Of a DNA stretch of 53,744 nucleotides, positions 16,641 to 26,711 are shown piece by piece. How positions within the stretch are numbered: position 1 is the stretch's first letter; every line of letters starts with the position of its first letter. Made by a program: the position numbers and the translations under genes. Origin of the DNA: Spirochaetales bacterium Spiro_12. GTDB lineage: Bacteria > Spirochaetota > Spirochaetia > Treponematales > Rectinemataceae. Under the pieces are notes generated by a model that saw nothing but the letters and a program-made list of their open reading frames with translations, made no database searches and was not told where the DNA came from. The stretch lies in the NCBI GenBank assembly GCA_001603165.1, contig LVBN01000101.1, positions 1-53,744 of the forward strand. The letters are read 5' to 3'.

Positions 16641-17980
16641 GCGATTCCTTCCATGGTTTTCCACAGGCGCCGTGCCTGCGTTCTTGCTTCCGCCCCGATC
16701 GCCTCGAGGTCGAAGAGCGGTTTTTTATCCTTTATCCTGAGCCGGCCGTTTACCACGACGCTGCGTACCGATCTGGAACTCAGGCCGAAGGCCAGGTGGC
16801 CCGCCACATTGCCCGCTTCCAGGGGGGTGGGGGGATCGTAGTCCCAGTGCACGAGGTCGGCCGCCGCCCCCGTTTCGAGTCTTCCGAAAGAACCGCCGAA
16901 ATAGTTTTCCAGCAGGCGGTTGCCCCGGTCAAGACAGGCCAGGAAGTCCCCGGGCCACCAAGGTCCCTGGGATTCCCTGTGGCGGAATACGGCGAATTTG
17001 AATTCCTCCAGCATATCGGATCCCATTCCGTCGGTACCGAGGACTACCTTGCGGTGGTTGTGCAAAAGATCATTATAGCCGACGGCGTTGTTCATGTTGG
17101 ATCGGGCGTTATGGGCGAGATAGGCGCCCCTTTCGTTCATCAGCTCCACTTCCTCCCGGGAAAGCCAGAGGCCGTGGGCGATGATGCTTTTTTCGTTCAG
17201 GGCGCCCACTTCCTCCAGTCTCGCCATCAAATCCTTGCCGTAGCTGCTGTGGGACTGGGCGGGATCGAAGCGGTCCTCGGCGAGATGAATGTGGATGCCC
17301 CGCCCGGAGGAGTTCACCGCCTCGCCTAAGAGCTCCATGCTCTCCGGGCCCAAGGTGAAGCCCGCGTGGGCCCCGATGGCGGCTTCCACCAATATCCCTC
17401 GGCCAGCCGCGCGCGATCGGTCGACCTCGGCGGCGAAGCGCAGGTTTTCCCTGATCCCCGCCTTCATGCCTTCCTTGCCGTTTCTGTCGCTGGTCTCGTA
17501 GCAAAGGATTCCCCTCAATCCCAGCTCCTCGAAGGCGTTCTCCAGCACCGAGAGGCTACCGTCTATGGCCGAGGGGCCCGCATGATGATCCACCACCGAA
17601 GTCACTCCGGCGCAGAGGGCTTCGGCGCCCCCCGCCAGAGCGCTGGCCTTTAGGATCGGTAAATCGATGGCCCTGTCCAGCCTCCACCAGAGATGTTGCA
17701 GCACCTGGACGAAGTCCTTGGAAGGCTTTATCGGCACGCCGATACCCCTGGAAAGCGCCGAATAGAGATGGTTGTGGGCGCAGACGAGGCCGGGGGACAG
17801 GTAGCCTCCCGCGCCGGTTTTCCCCGCCCCGGGGAAGCGCTTTGCCAGTTCTTTTCCGATGGCGGCGATTTTGCCTGGCTGGCCTTCGTCTTCCCCGGGC
17901 TCCCAGGCGACGAGATCCAGGGGAGCCGACACCGCAGGCGGAGCAAAGGATATGAGCCTTGTGTTTTCGAAAAGGATCAT
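16637..17980 (-). CDS. ssnA: SsnA-type aminohydrolase
   Basis: This 447-residue amidohydrolase matches SsnA closely: LVCAHNHLYSALSRGI (metal ligands His69 and His71), a CAGVTSVVDHHA block near residue 125, HIHLAED, IAHGLW and LGTDGMGSD. The LWWRLDRAI string near residue 97 is typical of SsnA and distinguishes it from the 8-oxoguanine-deaminase-like paralogue at 8632-10110. SsnA is required for anaerobic urate breakdown and is predicted to open a C-N bond of a reduced purine. It lies between ygfK and ygeY with ATGA overlaps on both sides, the same partners as in enterobacteria. Confidence 0.93.
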   Translation of the reverse strand: MILFENTRLISFAPPAVSAPLDLVAWEPGEDEGQPGKIAAIGKELAKRFPGAGKTGAGGYLSPGLVCAHNHLYSALSRGIGVPIKPSKDFVQVLQHLWWRLDRAIDLPILKASALAGGAEALCAGVTSVVDHHAGPSAIDGSLSVLENAFEELGLRGILCYETSDRNGKEGMKAGIRENLRFAAEVDRSRAAGRGILVEAAIGAHAGFTLGPESMELLGEAVNSSGRGIHIHLAEDRFDPAQSHSSYGKDLMARLEEVGALNEKSIIAHGLWLSREEVELMNERGAYLAHNARSNMNNAVGYNDLLHNHRKVVLGTDGMGSDMLEEFKFAVFRHRESQGPWWPGDFLACLDRGNRLLENYFGGSFGRLETGAAADLVHWDYDPPTPLEAGNVAGHLAFGLSSRSVRSVVVNGRLRIKDKKPLFDLEAIGAEARTQARRLWKTMEGIA

Positions 17981-20900
17981 GGGCTTGTCTCCAGCAGGTA
18001 GGAGTGATTCCTGTACAGTTCCCGGGCAAGGGCCACCATGGCGGCGGTTCCCGCCGGCGAAGAAGCTCCGTTCCAGCCCGGGTAATCGAGGTGGATAGGC
18101 TTTTCCTCCGGATGGGCGCGCAGCGCCAGGGACGGCAGGCCGTCGAAGATAAAGGCGAAACCTGGATTAGTCGAAGTCTCTAGCTCTTCTGCCGTGTCGA
18201 AGAGCGTGGCTTTGTCCTTATAGGGCTCGCCTTCGTAAGGGCAGAAGAAACCACAGTTTCCGCATTCGTTGCAGTACCTGTCCAGATGGACAATCTGCGC
18301 CCACTGGGAAAAAGGTCCCGGAGTTTCGATGAAGATATTCGCCCTGTTCGGACAGACTTCGACGCAGCGCAGGCAGGCCGAGTCGCAGGCCAGACAGCGT
18401 TCCGCCTCCCTGGAGGCGAAAGCCGGGTCGGTCGGGCCCGAAGTCGAAGGATCCAAGGAAAAGATCAGTTCCCCCCTGCGCAGAAGCGATTCTTTTTTAG
18501 GCGCCAAGGCTTGGTAGTCCGCCTCGGGGAGGGACCTCCCGAGCTTTGCCAGGATAGCCTTCGCGGCGCTGCGTCCGTCGGCTTCAGCCGCGATAATGGA
18601 CGACGGACCCTGGCGGGCGTCGCCGCCGATATAGATATGGGCGGTCCCCGTCTCCATGGTCAAAGGATCGACGGAGGGCGGTTGCCCTTTTTCGCCGTCG
18701 AGGCCCAAGGCTTTGAAAAAGGCGGTATCGGGGGCTTCGCCGATGGCGGCTATCAAGAGATCGCAGGGGATGTCCAGGCTTTCCCCGGTGGCCACGGGAC
18801 TGCGGCGGCCCGATGAGTCTTTTTCGCCGAGGCGCATCTTCCTCAGCCTCAGCCTTCCCGGACTTGCGCCCTCGGGCACGCTGAGTTCGAGAAGGGGGGA
18901 GGCTCTGCGAAACTCGTCAATTTTTGTAGCCTTTTTCCCCGGGGAATTACGACCGGATTCTCCGTTGAGTTTTCCCGCTTCGGCGAGGGCGTTTTCCAGT
19001 TCTTCCAGGTCCGCGGGCATTTCCCTTCTTGTTCTCCGATAGGAGAGCAGGACCTGCTCCACGCTTTCGATGCGGGTCGCGGCCCTGACCGCATCGCAGG
19101 CGGTGTTGCCTCCGCCGGCTACGACGACCCGCCGCAGCGTTTTCATGAAGTCCAGGTCGCCGGCGTGGAAGCGCCTTAAAAACTCCAACGCGCCCATGAC
19201 CTTGAGTCCCTTGCCTTCCAGGGGAAGGGTCTTTTCCCTGGGGGCACCCGTGGCGATAAAGAAAAGGGAGTAGCCTTGGCCTTTAAGGGCGTCCAGGGAC
19301 TCTATCCTCGCGCCGAATTCGAACTCCACCCCCAGCGCCGCGATCCGGTCCATATCGCGCCTGATTGTCTGACTTGCTATGCGGAACGGCGGAATGAGCT
19401 GGGTGGGCACCCCTCCGGGGGCCGGACCCGCCTCGAATACCGTAACCTTGACGCCGGCCAGGGCCAGGTGGTAGGCGCAGGAGAGGCCGGCGGGTCCGGC
19501 TCCTATAACCGCCACCGCCCGAGGCTTTGCGACGGCATCGAAATCGAAAGCCTCCGGGACACTGGCTTCCACGCCCCTCGCTCCCGGATCAATCCCCTCT
19601 CGCCTCTCCGGACCCGGCAGGGTCGTCCCTGGATCGAGGGCCTGAACTTGCAGCCTCGATGCCGCTTCAACAGCCTTTTTCACTTCCCGGATCAGTACCG
19701 GCCCCTCATAGTCGTTACGGGAGCAATGTTCCTGGCAGACATGGTCGCAGAGGGTCCCGGTGATACCGGGGAGGGGATTGTCCGAAAGCACCGTCGCCAG
19801 GGCCTGATCAGCCCTGCCTCGACCCATCGCCTCTATGTAGGAGGGGACTTTCTGGCCGACGGGGCAGGCGGCGATACAAGGCGCGGCGAAACAGTCGAAG
19901 AGGGGCAGATTTTTCCCGATCGACGCGTGACCTTTCTTCCAATCTCCCCTGTACTCGGGACGGGAAAGCGCCTCCTCCGCCAGGCGCTCCAGCGCCTCAG
20001 GATCCCTCTCTTCCTGTTCCAAGGGCAGAGGAAGGGCTTCCGCGGCGAGCTTGGCTATCTGAACCAGGCGCAGGTAACCGCCGGGCTTGAGGATGTCGGT
20101 GACCAGGGTGAGAGGACCTAAACCAGCCTTGATGAGCTTTTCCGCGTTGAAGGCGGAAACTCCCCCACAGTAGGAAAAGCGGGGTGCCGAGTCGCCCAGG
20201 GCTGAGGAGAGTGATGCGGCCAGGTTCAGCGTGAGGGGCAAAAGTGCGCGGCCGGACATGTAGCGCTCGGCGCCGGGCAGCCTTTCGCCGTCGTTCAGAT
20301 TTGCCAGGGTGTTGGAAAGCTTGATGCCAAAGCGCCTGCCCTTGGCGCCGGCGGCCTCGGAAAGTCGTCGGCATAGCCGGAGCGCCTGATCCATCTGAAG
20401 ATCCTGTTCGAAGCTCTCCCGTTTCAAACCGATATTTTCCCAACCCAAGGTGTCGAGGATGGAGCGTGCCTTGTCATAACCAATCAGGGTCGGATTGAGC
20501 TTTATATAGGTGTCGAAGCCCTTTTCCTGAATCAGATAAAGGCCGATTTTTTCGATTTCCTCAGGCAGGCAGCCGTGCATGGTCGAGAGAGTGACGGAAT
20601 GCACGGGTCTCACCGGCATATGGGCGGCGATATGCCGGGCTTTTTCCGCCGCCGCCTCTCCGAAGGCCGCGGCAAAGTCAGGGCTCCGAATAAAGGTCTC
20701 CAGCTCTTCCAAGGCCTGAGCCCAGTAGGGATGAACCTCCGGCCTGCGCATCCCCTCGATAAAGCTGTCCATCCTCTGGCTCTTTATTCCCTCCAGGCTG
20801 TAGCCCACCGAGAGGTTGAAGAAAAAGTCGCTGGGCTTCCGGGACCAGAGAAAGGCGAAAAGATGCAGGACGATCCAGGCGTTCAGGTATTCTCTCCGCG

Positions 20901-21264
20901 CTTCGTCCAGGCTCAACTCGGTGGACCACTCCACGTTTTGGCCTTCGTCCAGGGCGTCTATGCAGGGCTTTTCCAGTTCAAGCCGATCCTTGATCTGGAC
21001 GGTCTTCAATTCGAATACCCTGGCGCCCGCCAAATAGGCGGCCAGGATATTGGGGGCGATCTGCGTATGCGGTCCGGCGGCCGGACCTACGGGAATGCTC
21101 GCCCTGCCCGACATCACCGCCAAGCCCGGGCTCTCGGCCTCTATCTCGAAGATCGAGTCGAAAAGGGCGGCGGGAATCTCGAAGATGGAAGACTTAGCCT
21201 TGTACTCTCCCGCCGCCCGCCTGAGAATGCCGCTGAGCGAGCTGGGTTTCATCACTTTTGCCAT
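17977..21264 (-). CDS. ygfK: YgfK-type Fe-S flavoprotein oxidoreductase
   Basis: The 1095-residue multidomain protein follows YgfK (about 1030 residues in E. coli, once called a selenate reductase subunit). Residues 1-420 resemble a dihydroorotate-dehydrogenase/PreA-type barrel (PVGPAAGPH near 58). Residues 455-535 hold glutamate-synthase-small-subunit-type cysteines (458, 463, 467, 506, 510, 514). Residues 583-910 form a FAD/NAD(P) disulfide-oxidoreductase unit (GAGPAG 588-593; AGGGNTACD near 716). Residues 957-1008 are a double ferredoxin (Cys957, 960, 964, 967, 971, 998, 1001, 1004, 1008). It probably reduces a purine intermediate with NAD(P)H. It starts one base into the stop of the amidohydrolase gene. 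Confidence 0.93.
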   Translation of the reverse strand: MAKVMKPSSLSGILRRAAGEYKAKSSIFEIPAALFDSIFEIEAESPGLAVMSGRASIPVGPAAGPHTQIAPNILAAYLAGARVFELKTVQIKDRLELEKPCIDALDEGQNVEWSTELSLDEARREYLNAWIVLHLFAFLWSRKPSDFFFNLSVGYSLEGIKSQRMDSFIEGMRRPEVHPYWAQALEELETFIRSPDFAAAFGEAAAEKARHIAAHMPVRPVHSVTLSTMHGCLPEEIEKIGLYLIQEKGFDTYIKLNPTLIGYDKARSILDTLGWENIGLKRESFEQDLQMDQALRLCRRLSEAAGAKGRRFGIKLSNTLANLNDGERLPGAERYMSGRALLPLTLNLAASLSSALGDSAPRFSYCGGVSAFNAEKLIKAGLGPLTLVTDILKPGGYLRLVQIAKLAAEALPLPLEQEERDPEALERLAEEALSRPEYRGDWKKGHASIGKNLPLFDCFAAPCIAACPVGQKVPSYIEAMGRGRADQALATVLSDNPLPGITGTLCDHVCQEHCSRNDYEGPVLIREVKKAVEAASRLQVQALDPGTTLPGPERREGIDPGARGVEASVPEAFDFDAVAKPRAVAVIGAGPAGLSCAYHLALAGVKVTVFEAGPAPGGVPTQLIPPFRIASQTIRRDMDRIAALGVEFEFGARIESLDALKGQGYSLFFIATGAPREKTLPLEGKGLKVMGALEFLRRFHAGDLDFMKTLRRVVVAGGGNTACDAVRAATRIESVEQVLLSYRRTRREMPADLEELENALAEAGKLNGESGRNSPGKKATKIDEFRRASPLLELSVPEGASPGRLRLRKMRLGEKDSSGRRSPVATGESLDIPCDLLIAAIGEAPDTAFFKALGLDGEKGQPPSVDPLTMETGTAHIYIGGDARQGPSSIIAAEADGRSAAKAILAKLGRSLPEADYQALAPKKESLLRRGELIFSLDPSTSGPTDPAFASREAERCLACDSACLRCVEVCPNRANIFIETPGPFSQWAQIVHLDRYCNECGNCGFFCPYEGEPYKDKATLFDTAEELETSTNPGFAFIFDGLPSLALRAHPEEKPIHLDYPGWNGASSPAGTAAMVALARELYRNHSYLLETSP

Positions 21265-22781
21265 TATTTATATCCCCATCGAACAAATTTGCCGCTTCCC
21301 GGGGAGGCGACGATGCCTGGCTTATCTAGGGGCCCGCCCGTCGGAGCCCGGACGGCTCCATGCCCGTCGATTAGTCCGGAGCTAAGGTACACCCAGTTCC
21401 CCCGCAGGAGGGTTCCGGCCACCGAGCCGGCCAGCCTCATGCCCGCGAAGGGCGTGATCTTATTCTTGCACAACATGCTCCCGGCTTCCACCAGGGTGGA
21501 GAGCTCGGGATCCACCAGCACGAGGTCGGCGTCCTTCCCCGGGCTTATGGAGCCCTTGCCCCCGGAAATACCGTAGCGCTCGGCTGCGGCGCCGGCTGTC
21601 GCTTGTAAAAAGCGCTGGAGAGTCAGGCGTTTGGCAAAGAGGCCTTCCGAAAGCAGATAGGGGAAAAGCATTCCCGTCCCGGGTATGCCGCCGTAAGCGC
21701 TCAAAGGGTCGCCGGTGAATTTTTCGTATTCCGGCGCTCCGGCGTGGTCCGAGGAGACAAAGTCGATCCTCCTCGAAGCCAGGAGCCTCCATAGAAGGGC
21801 TTTTTGCCCCGGTTCCTTGACCGGCGGAGCTGTCTTGAGTGCCGGGCCGAGGAGTTCGAAATCCTCCTCGTCGAAGGCCAGGTAGTGGGCGCAGGTTTCG
21901 CAAGATCCTCCCGCGGCCTTGACCATTTGGGCAGCCTCGGCTGTGCCTATATGAACGATATGAAGGCTTGAGGCCCTGCCGCCGGCCAGCCTCAGGGCTG
22001 TGGCGCAGGCGGCGGTTTCCGCCTCCATGGGACGGGAAGCATAGTAGTCCCTCCAGCTCAAGACGTCCCTCGGCGCGGGCCCGCCCATGTAATGAAACCT
22101 CGGGGCCGCCCTGAGTTTCGAAAGCTGGGCTTCCCCCCCTCCGGTTTCCGCCGGTCGTTCCCTGGCCAGACGGGCCTGGGCTTCGGCGATGACTCCGGGA
22201 TCTTCGGCATGAAGAAGGAGGGGCCTTCCGGCTTGTGCGCATGCCTCCACCGCCAGGGCGAACTGCCTTTCGGACACCGCGGTAAAGCTCTCCATGCCGG
22301 ATACGAAATAACACTTAAAACCTAAAACTTCTGGACTAAGGCTATGTATCGTTTCGGCGATCGCCTTCTCGTCGCTCTTGCCGTTTACGCCGCCGAAAAA
22401 CCCGAAATCCACCACCGACGACGGGGCGACCGCCTTCAGCTTTTGCTTGAGGTTTTCCAGGCTCGTCACCGGGGGTATGGAGGTGCAGGGCATATCGATA
22501 ACCGTGGTGACACCGCCCCGGGCAGCCTCGGAACTCCCATGGAGAAAATCTTCCCGATGGGTAAAGCCGGGTTCATCGAAATGCACATGGGGATCTATCG
22601 CCCCGGGAAAGAGGAGAAGGCCTCGGGCATCGAGGACATCCCGCCCCGCCGGAGAACTTGCTTCGGCGTCTAGGGATCCCGGGACGGCGATCCTTTCGAT
22701 TTTACCCTTTTTTATGACGATATCGACTCGTTTGAAATCCGATTCCCCCGGCAGGGCGGCCAGGGCTTCTTTGATTATCAT
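21264..22781 (-). CDS. hyuA: Cyclic amidohydrolase (allantoinase/dihydropyrimidinase family, HyuA-like role)
   Basis: The 505-residue protein is a binuclear-zinc cyclic amidase. The metal ligands are His65 and His67 (DPHVHFDEPG), the carbamylated lysine Lys156 (GFKCYF), His191 (LLHAED), a His in SLHIVHIG and Asp345 (SSDHAG). DPHVHFDEPGFTHRED resembles allantoinase and dihydroorotase more than a hydantoinase, but position between xdhB and ygfK matches hyuA/hydA of urate-degradation clusters. It would open the five- or six-membered ring of a reduced urate derivative. It overlaps both neighbours (ATGA upstream, TAATG downstream). It is longer than E. coli HyuA (461), mainly from an extended C-terminus. 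Confidence 0.85.
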   Translation of the reverse strand: MIIKEALAALPGESDFKRVDIVIKKGKIERIAVPGSLDAEASSPAGRDVLDARGLLLFPGAIDPHVHFDEPGFTHREDFLHGSSEAARGGVTTVIDMPCTSIPPVTSLENLKQKLKAVAPSSVVDFGFFGGVNGKSDEKAIAETIHSLSPEVLGFKCYFVSGMESFTAVSERQFALAVEACAQAGRPLLLHAEDPGVIAEAQARLARERPAETGGGEAQLSKLRAAPRFHYMGGPAPRDVLSWRDYYASRPMEAETAACATALRLAGGRASSLHIVHIGTAEAAQMVKAAGGSCETCAHYLAFDEEDFELLGPALKTAPPVKEPGQKALLWRLLASRRIDFVSSDHAGAPEYEKFTGDPLSAYGGIPGTGMLFPYLLSEGLFAKRLTLQRFLQATAGAAAERYGISGGKGSISPGKDADLVLVDPELSTLVEAGSMLCKNKITPFAGMRLAGSVAGTLLRGNWVYLSSGLIDGHGAVRAPTGGPLDKPGIVASPGSGKFVRWGYK

Positions 22782-25039
22782 AAGGCACTCCCAGAGAGAA
22801 AGGCATGGATTTTTTCGGGAATGAAGGGAATATCATACCGGGTTTCGCCCTGGGGTTTCGCCGCCCTGAGGGCTTCGAGCAGGGCGAAGTAGGCGGCTAA
22901 GCCGTACTGCAAGGGCGGTTCCCCGACGGCCTTCGAGTTGAAGGGTGTCGTTGGGTTTTCCCTTCCCGGCAGAATGTCTACCACGAGCTTTTGGGGCATA
23001 AAGGAAATATCCGGAAGCTTATAGGTGGACAAGCTGTCCGAAAGCAGCCGTCCGTCGGGACCAAAGCGAAGGTCCTCCAGGAGCGTCCAACCCAGGCCCT
23101 GGGCCAATGCTCCTTCTATTTGTCCGCGGTCGACCTTTTCGTCCAAACTGTTGCCCGAATCGTGGACGATATGCGCGGACTCGACTTTACAGCGGGCCCT
23201 GAGCACATCCAGCCGCACGACGACACAGGCCGCCCCGTAAACATGATAGGCAAAGGGGCTGCCTCTTTCGGTTTCCATGTCATAGAAAAGTCCCGGAGTG
23301 GCGTAGAAGCCGTGGGCTGACAAATCGATACGGGATGCGTGGGCGGCCTCCACGAGTTCCTTCCATCCGATGGCGGCGTCCCCGCCCTTTCTTCGCAGCC
23401 TGCCTTCGTGGATATCCATCTCCTGGACAGGGGAGGAGAGTAACTCGGCGGCCTTTGTCTTGAGCCGGGACAGTATTGTTTCGCAGGCAGCCTTGGCCGC
23501 CATGCCGTTGAGATCGCTGCCCGTGCTGGCCGCCGTGGGAACGGTGTTGGCCACGGTGAGGGTGCTGGTTCTTTCCACCCGAATCCATTCCTGGGGGATG
23601 CCCAGGGTCCTGGCGGCGATTACCCTGATCTTGCGCGATACCTGCTGACCCATCTCGATCGCCCCGGTGGACACGAGAACCGATCCGTCCTGATAGACGT
23701 GGACCAGGGCTCCGGCCTGATTCATGGGCAGTTTGGTGAAGGAGATGCCGAAGCAGACCGGCAGCAGGGCCGCTCCCTTTTTTTCAAATCTATGGCTGGC
23801 GTTAAAATCTTTGATTTCGGCTTTCAGCCTATCCCAGGCGGTCAGTTCCTTGAGCCGGCCGAAGGCCTCTTCGGCTCTCACCGACTTCATGGGCATTCCG
23901 AAGTAGCTTCTGTCCCCCTCTCGGTAGAGGTTTTTCCCCTGTAGTTCTTCCCTGGGCAGGGCCATGGCCTGGGCGAGGGCGTCCAGGGCCGCTTCGAACA
24001 CGAAAAAAGCCTGGGGAGCCCCGAAGCCCCTGAAGGCGGTAAATGAGGGAAGGTTGGTCCTGCACATGTGGCCGACCACCCTGCCGTTGGGTACCCGGTA
24101 GGAGGCCGTGGCGTGGAGGAGGGTCCTGGCCAGTATGGCGGGGGAGAGATCACAGCTGCAGCCCGAGTTCTGGAAGTACTCGGCCTCGAAGGCGAGGATA
24201 TGGCCCTCCTTGTCGGCGCCGATTTTAAAGTCGCTGGTATAGGGATGACGCTTTCCCGTAGCCCTGAAATCGGTCTTCCGGTCCAGGTAGAGTTTTACCG
24301 GTTTGCCGGAGGCCCGGGCTCCCAGCGCGGCCAGGCTGGCCCAGAGCGCGGCCTGGTCTTCTTTCCCGCCGAAGGCTCCGCCCAGCCTGCGGGCTTCCAC
24401 CTCCACCTTGTTCATGGGAAGTCCCTGGCTCCGGGCGACTGCCCGCTGGACCCCCGTCGGCCCCTGGGTGCTGGAGATCAGGAAGAGCGTTCCGTTGTCC
24501 CGCACTTCGGCGTAAGCTCCCTGGGTCTCCAGGTATACATGCTCCTGCCCGCCCGAATCGACCCTGCCCGAGACCACGAAGGCGCAGTCTTCGAAGGCTT
24601 TTTGGGCATCGCCCCAGACAATGCTCCTGGATGGTAGGATGAAGTCGCCCCCGGCCGCCGCCGCCCTGGGGTCGATCCGCGCCGGCAACTCTTCCCAGTG
24701 GACGACCAGGGCGGCGGCGGCCTTGCGGGCGAGCTGCCTCGTTTCGGCGAGAACGAGAGCGATGGGCTGGCCCCAATACTCCCATTCTTCCTCGGGCAGG
24801 ACCGGCTCGTCGGGTTTCGTGAAGCCTATCTGGTTTTCACCCGGCAGATCCTCGGCCCTGAGCACCATCACCGAAGGATCAAGGGCGAGGGCGGCATCCG
24901 CATCGATGGAGAGAATCCTTCCCCTGGCGCTCTCGGAAAGGCGGACCGCCGCGTGGAGACAACCCTTCGGTTCCGGAAGGTCGTCGATGTACCTCGTCTC
25001 GCCCCGAAGATGCCCGATTGATTCGTCGATGGTCCTCAT
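22778..25039 (-). CDS. xdhB: Xanthine dehydrogenase molybdopterin-binding subunit
   Basis: The 753-residue protein is the large subunit of a classical xanthine dehydrogenase. The residues that bind and activate purine are conserved: Glu227 in GGAFGGKE (bovine Glu802), Arg337 in FRGFGAPQ (bovine Arg880) and Glu707 in AVGEPPL (bovine Glu1261). The GQEHVYLETQ and EMGQQVSRKI motifs of the family are also present. With XdhA it should oxidise hypoxanthine to xanthine to urate in the cytoplasm, or run in reverse under reducing conditions. It is coupled to xdhA and to the amidohydrolase by 4-base overlaps. Contrast with XdhD, where two of these three residues are changed. Confidence 0.94.
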   Translation of the reverse strand: MRTIDESIGHLRGETRYIDDLPEPKGCLHAAVRLSESARGRILSIDADAALALDPSVMVLRAEDLPGENQIGFTKPDEPVLPEEEWEYWGQPIALVLAETRQLARKAAAALVVHWEELPARIDPRAAAAGGDFILPSRSIVWGDAQKAFEDCAFVVSGRVDSGGQEHVYLETQGAYAEVRDNGTLFLISSTQGPTGVQRAVARSQGLPMNKVEVEARRLGGAFGGKEDQAALWASLAALGARASGKPVKLYLDRKTDFRATGKRHPYTSDFKIGADKEGHILAFEAEYFQNSGCSCDLSPAILARTLLHATASYRVPNGRVVGHMCRTNLPSFTAFRGFGAPQAFFVFEAALDALAQAMALPREELQGKNLYREGDRSYFGMPMKSVRAEEAFGRLKELTAWDRLKAEIKDFNASHRFEKKGAALLPVCFGISFTKLPMNQAGALVHVYQDGSVLVSTGAIEMGQQVSRKIRVIAARTLGIPQEWIRVERTSTLTVANTVPTAASTGSDLNGMAAKAACETILSRLKTKAAELLSSPVQEMDIHEGRLRRKGGDAAIGWKELVEAAHASRIDLSAHGFYATPGLFYDMETERGSPFAYHVYGAACVVVRLDVLRARCKVESAHIVHDSGNSLDEKVDRGQIEGALAQGLGWTLLEDLRFGPDGRLLSDSLSTYKLPDISFMPQKLVVDILPGRENPTTPFNSKAVGEPPLQYGLAAYFALLEALRAAKPQGETRYDIPFIPEKIHAFLSGSAL

Positions 25040-26697
25040 GGCTCAAGCTCCTCGGCAATGCCGTCCCGGGCGAAAAAACGCAGGAAGTGGGCCTGCACGA
25101 GCCGGCCGATCATGGATCGCCGGTACGAAGCCGATCCCCGCACATCGTCGATGGGACGCAGCTCTTCCTCGGCCAGTTTTCTTACAGTCCGGCAGAGTTC
25201 GGCCAGGTCTTTCGCCTTGGCACCCTTTATGCGGCTTCCTTCCATGGCCGAAGCCGCCTTGCCGAGGAGCAGGGGTACTTCGGCCACCCCTCCCGCGCTG
25301 ATCCGCACCGAGCGGGCGAAGGCGTCGTCCATTCTGAAGGACATGGCTGTGTTGACCGCCGCGATGTCCAGATTATCCCTTTTGGCGGCTTTTTCGAAGG
25401 AAAAAAAGAGTCTGCCCCCCCGGGCGCCAAAGCCTATGCCCCCCTCGAAGCGTCCCGTAAGGGATTTCCCGCCCTGTTCCCCGTCGTAGGCTCCCGAGCC
25501 GGCGAACTCCGAACCCTCGCTGCTGGCGGGAAGCAGAATCGCCGCGACAAATTCCCCGGCTTCCATCGCGGTTTTCTTGTACCCTATGAAAAAAGAATCC
25601 AGACTCTGTCGCCGCCTTTCCCGCCCGGCTCCTGACAGGCTTCCAAGCTCGACCCAGGCGCCCAGGCCCAGAAGCATGGCGCTGAGATCGGCCACCGGCG
25701 AGGCGTTGACGATATTGCCCCCCAGGGTGGCGAGATTCCTGACGAGGCTGCTCGCGAACTGGGTCTCGAACTCCTCTATGCCCGGAATATTTTCCCGCAC
25801 AGCCTCGGAGGCGAAGAAATCGGCGATCCGCAGCGCGGCGCCCAGACGCAGCCAGTGTCTTCCATCGCTGTCCACCCTCGCGATCTCCGAATAGGCTCGG
25901 GAGGTACCGAGCAGCAGGGGCGAAAAACCCTCCTCGGGTTCGGGATTTCTCACGTAAAAATCCGTTCCGCCCCCCAGGATGGTCCTTGCTTCGGCAAGCT
26001 TGTCCCCGGCGAGGTTTTCCTCTTCCGCGAGCGGCGTTCCGACGGAGGCCGCGTAGTCCAGAACCGAGGATGGCAGCACGGCTCTTTCCACCAGAACCCT
26101 GAGCCGGGCCATCCTGTCCTCGGGCAGATCGGCGAAATCCCTCGTCAGCCGTTCCGCGGCCCTTCGTATGGCCCCGTAGCCCGTACAGCGGCAAAGATTC
26201 CCGTCCACGGCCTTGAGCGCTCCCTGGATGTCCAACTTCTCCGATTCGGCCAGCCATGCGCTGAGGCTGATGATAAAACCGGGGCTGCAAAACCCGCATT
26301 GACTGGCGTTTTCTTCAAGGAAAGCCCCCATCACCGGGCTCAAACCCCCGGACACCGATGACAGCCCCTCGATGGTAATTAAATGTTTTCCCGCCAGATC
26401 GCCCAAAGCCAGAAGGCAGGAGGGGACAGCCCTGTAACGTGGCACCCAGATCCGCCGCTCCCTGTCCGCGGCGCCGGTTCCTCCGTCTTTTCCCCCAGGC
26501 GCGGCGGCCTGGCGGGTCCCTCCACCGGACTTTAGGGGCAGGGGTTCGCCGAGCATCACGGCGCAGGCTCCGCAGTCCCCTTCGCGGCAGCCTTCCTTGG
26601 TTCCCCTGAGGTTCATCTCCATGCGTATGAAATCCAATGCCGGCCGGCCGCTGAAGGTTTTGGGACTCACCCATGTATTGTTGACCAGTACTTTCAT
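25036..26697 (-). CDS. xdhA: Xanthine dehydrogenase Fe-S/FAD subunit
   Basis: The 553-residue protein combines two [2Fe-2S] clusters (Cys37, 42, 45, 94; Cys134, 137, 169, 171) with an FAD domain (ILGGGTDFYV, RNLATLGGNIVNASPVADL) and a CODH C-terminal domain (PIDDVRGSASYR). This is the two-subunit XdhAB layout of Rhodobacter. Gly/Ala-rich insertions occur at about residues 56-88 and within the FAD domain. A GTG at 26718 could start seven residues earlier, overlapping the adenine deaminase stop. I prefer the ATG at 26697, which has AGGG and AGG upstream and fits the family's N-terminus. It passes electrons from XdhB to NAD(+) or another acceptor. Confidence 0.93.
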   Translation of the reverse strand: MKVLVNNTWVSPKTFSGRPALDFIRMEMNLRGTKEGCREGDCGACAVMLGEPLPLKSGGGTRQAAAPGGKDGGTGAADRERRIWVPRYRAVPSCLLALGDLAGKHLITIEGLSSVSGGLSPVMGAFLEENASQCGFCSPGFIISLSAWLAESEKLDIQGALKAVDGNLCRCTGYGAIRRAAERLTRDFADLPEDRMARLRVLVERAVLPSSVLDYAASVGTPLAEEENLAGDKLAEARTILGGGTDFYVRNPEPEEGFSPLLLGTSRAYSEIARVDSDGRHWLRLGAALRIADFFASEAVRENIPGIEEFETQFASSLVRNLATLGGNIVNASPVADLSAMLLGLGAWVELGSLSGAGRERRRQSLDSFFIGYKKTAMEAGEFVAAILLPASSEGSEFAGSGAYDGEQGGKSLTGRFEGGIGFGARGGRLFFSFEKAAKRDNLDIAAVNTAMSFRMDDAFARSVRISAGGVAEVPLLLGKAASAMEGSRIKGAKAKDLAELCRTVRKLAEEELRPIDDVRGSASYRRSMIGRLVQAHFLRFFARDGIAEELEP

Positions 26698-26711
26698 CCT
26701 AATTATCCCTT